Below are positions 13,951-14,616 of a stretch of DNA of 14,616 bases, in pieces. The notes beneath the pieces are model-generated. The model had not been told where the DNA came from. It saw only the letters and a list, made by a program, of their open reading frames with translations, and made no database searches. The position numbers and the translations under genes were made by a program. The number at the start of each line of letters is the position of its first letter. Positions within the stretch are counted from its first letter, which is position 1. Origin of the DNA: an uncultured Bacteroidales bacterium (GTDB lineage Bacteria; Bacteroidota; Bacteroidia; Bacteroidales; P3); the NCBI GenBank assembly GCA_905236405.1, contig CAJOQB010000018.1:1-14616 (forward strand). Reading direction: 5' to 3'.

Positions 13951-14616
13951 ATGAAGATACTTGCGCTCCTGTTCAGCCTCACCCTCCTTGTGGCCACCCA
14001 CGAGTTGGGTCATTTAGGCTTTGCCAAACTGTTCAAGACCCGTGTACGTCGCTACTACCTGTTCTTCAACCCCAAATTCTCGATATTCAAAGCCAAGAAG
14101 TTCGACGGCAAATGGCATTTTGCCTTCTTCAGCAGCAAAGACCCCAAAGGATGGCGTGTGGAAAATCCCGACAAACCAGAAGAGGAGTGGGAATACAAAG
14201 ACCCCGACAACACCTTGTGGGGCATCGGATGGCTGCCCTTGGGCGGCTACTGCGACATCGCTGGCATGGTGGACGAGACCAAATCGTCCAAAGACCTCGC
14301 CTCCGAGCCACAGCCGTGGGAGTACCGCTCCAAACCCACGTGGCAACGACTGCTTATTATCTGCGGCGGCGTGCTGGTCAACTTCCTGTCGGCATTGATT
14401 CTCTACACCTGCATCTTCTCCCATTGGGGCAAAGACGAGCTGCCCCTTCAGAATGCCACCTATGGCTACAAATACCACGCTCTTCTCCAAGACGAAGGAT
14501 TCCAAGACGGCGACATCATCTATGCTATCGACGGTGTGGAGCAGGGCGACCTGGCCAAAGCACAACAGAACCTCCTGCTCGAAAGCCCCAAGACGGTCAC
14601 CGTGCGTCGTGCTGTC
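13951..14616 (+). CDS. rseP: RseP-type site-2 membrane metalloprotease, C-terminus outside the window
   Basis: The frame is open for 222 codons from ATG at 13951 to the window end. The first membrane helix carries the zinc motif HELGH at 17-21 (LLVATHELGHLGFAKLF). It is followed by a Bacteroidota-type loop with YYLFFNPKFSIFK, GIGWLPLGGYCDIAGMVDE and YRSKPTWQRLLIICGGVLVNF, a second membrane segment (about 134-153), and the beginning of a PDZ domain (about 178-222, with GFQDGDIIYAIDG). Relatives cut membrane proteins such as anti-sigma factors or signal-peptide remnants within the membrane. The LDG-type aspartate ligand and last helices lie beyond the window, so integrity cannot be judged. The loop between about 50 and 90 is longer and more charged than in homologs I recall. 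It is probably cotranscribed with dxr. Confidence 0.93.
   Translation, partial: MKILALLFSLTLLVATHELGHLGFAKLFKTRVRRYYLFFNPKFSIFKAKKFDGKWHFAFFSSKDPKGWRVENPDKPEEEWEYKDPDNTLWGIGWLPLGGYCDIAGMVDETKSSKDLASEPQPWEYRSKPTWQRLLIICGGVLVNFLSALILYTCIFSHWGKDELPLQNATYGYKYHALLQDEGFQDGDIIYAIDGVEQGDLAKAQQNLLLESPKTVTVRRAV

Overview
The window reads as chromosomal DNA from a member of the Bacteroidota, most likely Bacteroidales. Four things point there: most start codons lack a Shine-Dalgarno sequence; several genes are preceded by the Bacteroidota-type -7 element TAnnTTTG, in three cases with a -33 TTTG or TTG; the left end encodes a fibronectin-III surface protein of a style common in this phylum; and dxr is followed directly by an RseP-type protease of Bacteroidota type. 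Genus cannot be read from the sequence.

Layout. (1) 1-2994, minus strand: one uninterrupted frame of 998 codons, cut by the window edge, encoding a secreted modular adhesin-like protein. (2) 2995-3488: a long non-coding gap containing an 11-bp tandem repeat. (3) 3489-6966, plus strand: msrC (free methionine-R-sulfoxide reductase), ssb, xerC, hpf and mutY, a stress/DNA-maintenance group. ssb ends in a strong terminator whose T-tract runs into the xerC promoter. (4) 6967-7300: a gap with a degenerate 9-bp repeat, a large dyad, a promoter and a leader hairpin. (5) 7301-7797: rpmB-rpsU (bL28, bS21), ending in a terminator that convergent dus probably shares. (6) 7897-9378: dus (minus) and cdd (plus), divergent with a 45-bp gap. 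(7) 9533-11671: a PpiD-type periplasmic chaperone with its own promoter and terminator. (8) 11751-14616: a membrane-anchored M23 peptidase, dxr (isoprenoid synthesis) and a truncated rseP, closely spaced and probably one operon.

Most coding content is housekeeping. The unusual signals lie between and at the ends of genes. Two unrelated genes, msrC and dus, end inside 9-bp tandem arrays that repeat the stop codon in frame (four TAA, five TAG), and a related decayed array follows mutY. An 11-bp, helix-period array sits upstream of msrC. Only hpf and rpsU, both encoding ribosome-associated proteins, carry clear Shine-Dalgarno sequences. The xerC promoter lies so close to its ATG that the mRNA should be nearly leaderless. 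mutY has no plausible start other than TTG and follows hpf in the same frame after a single stop. No mobile element, CRISPR array or tRNA gene was seen, and no complete novel multi-gene system can be claimed.
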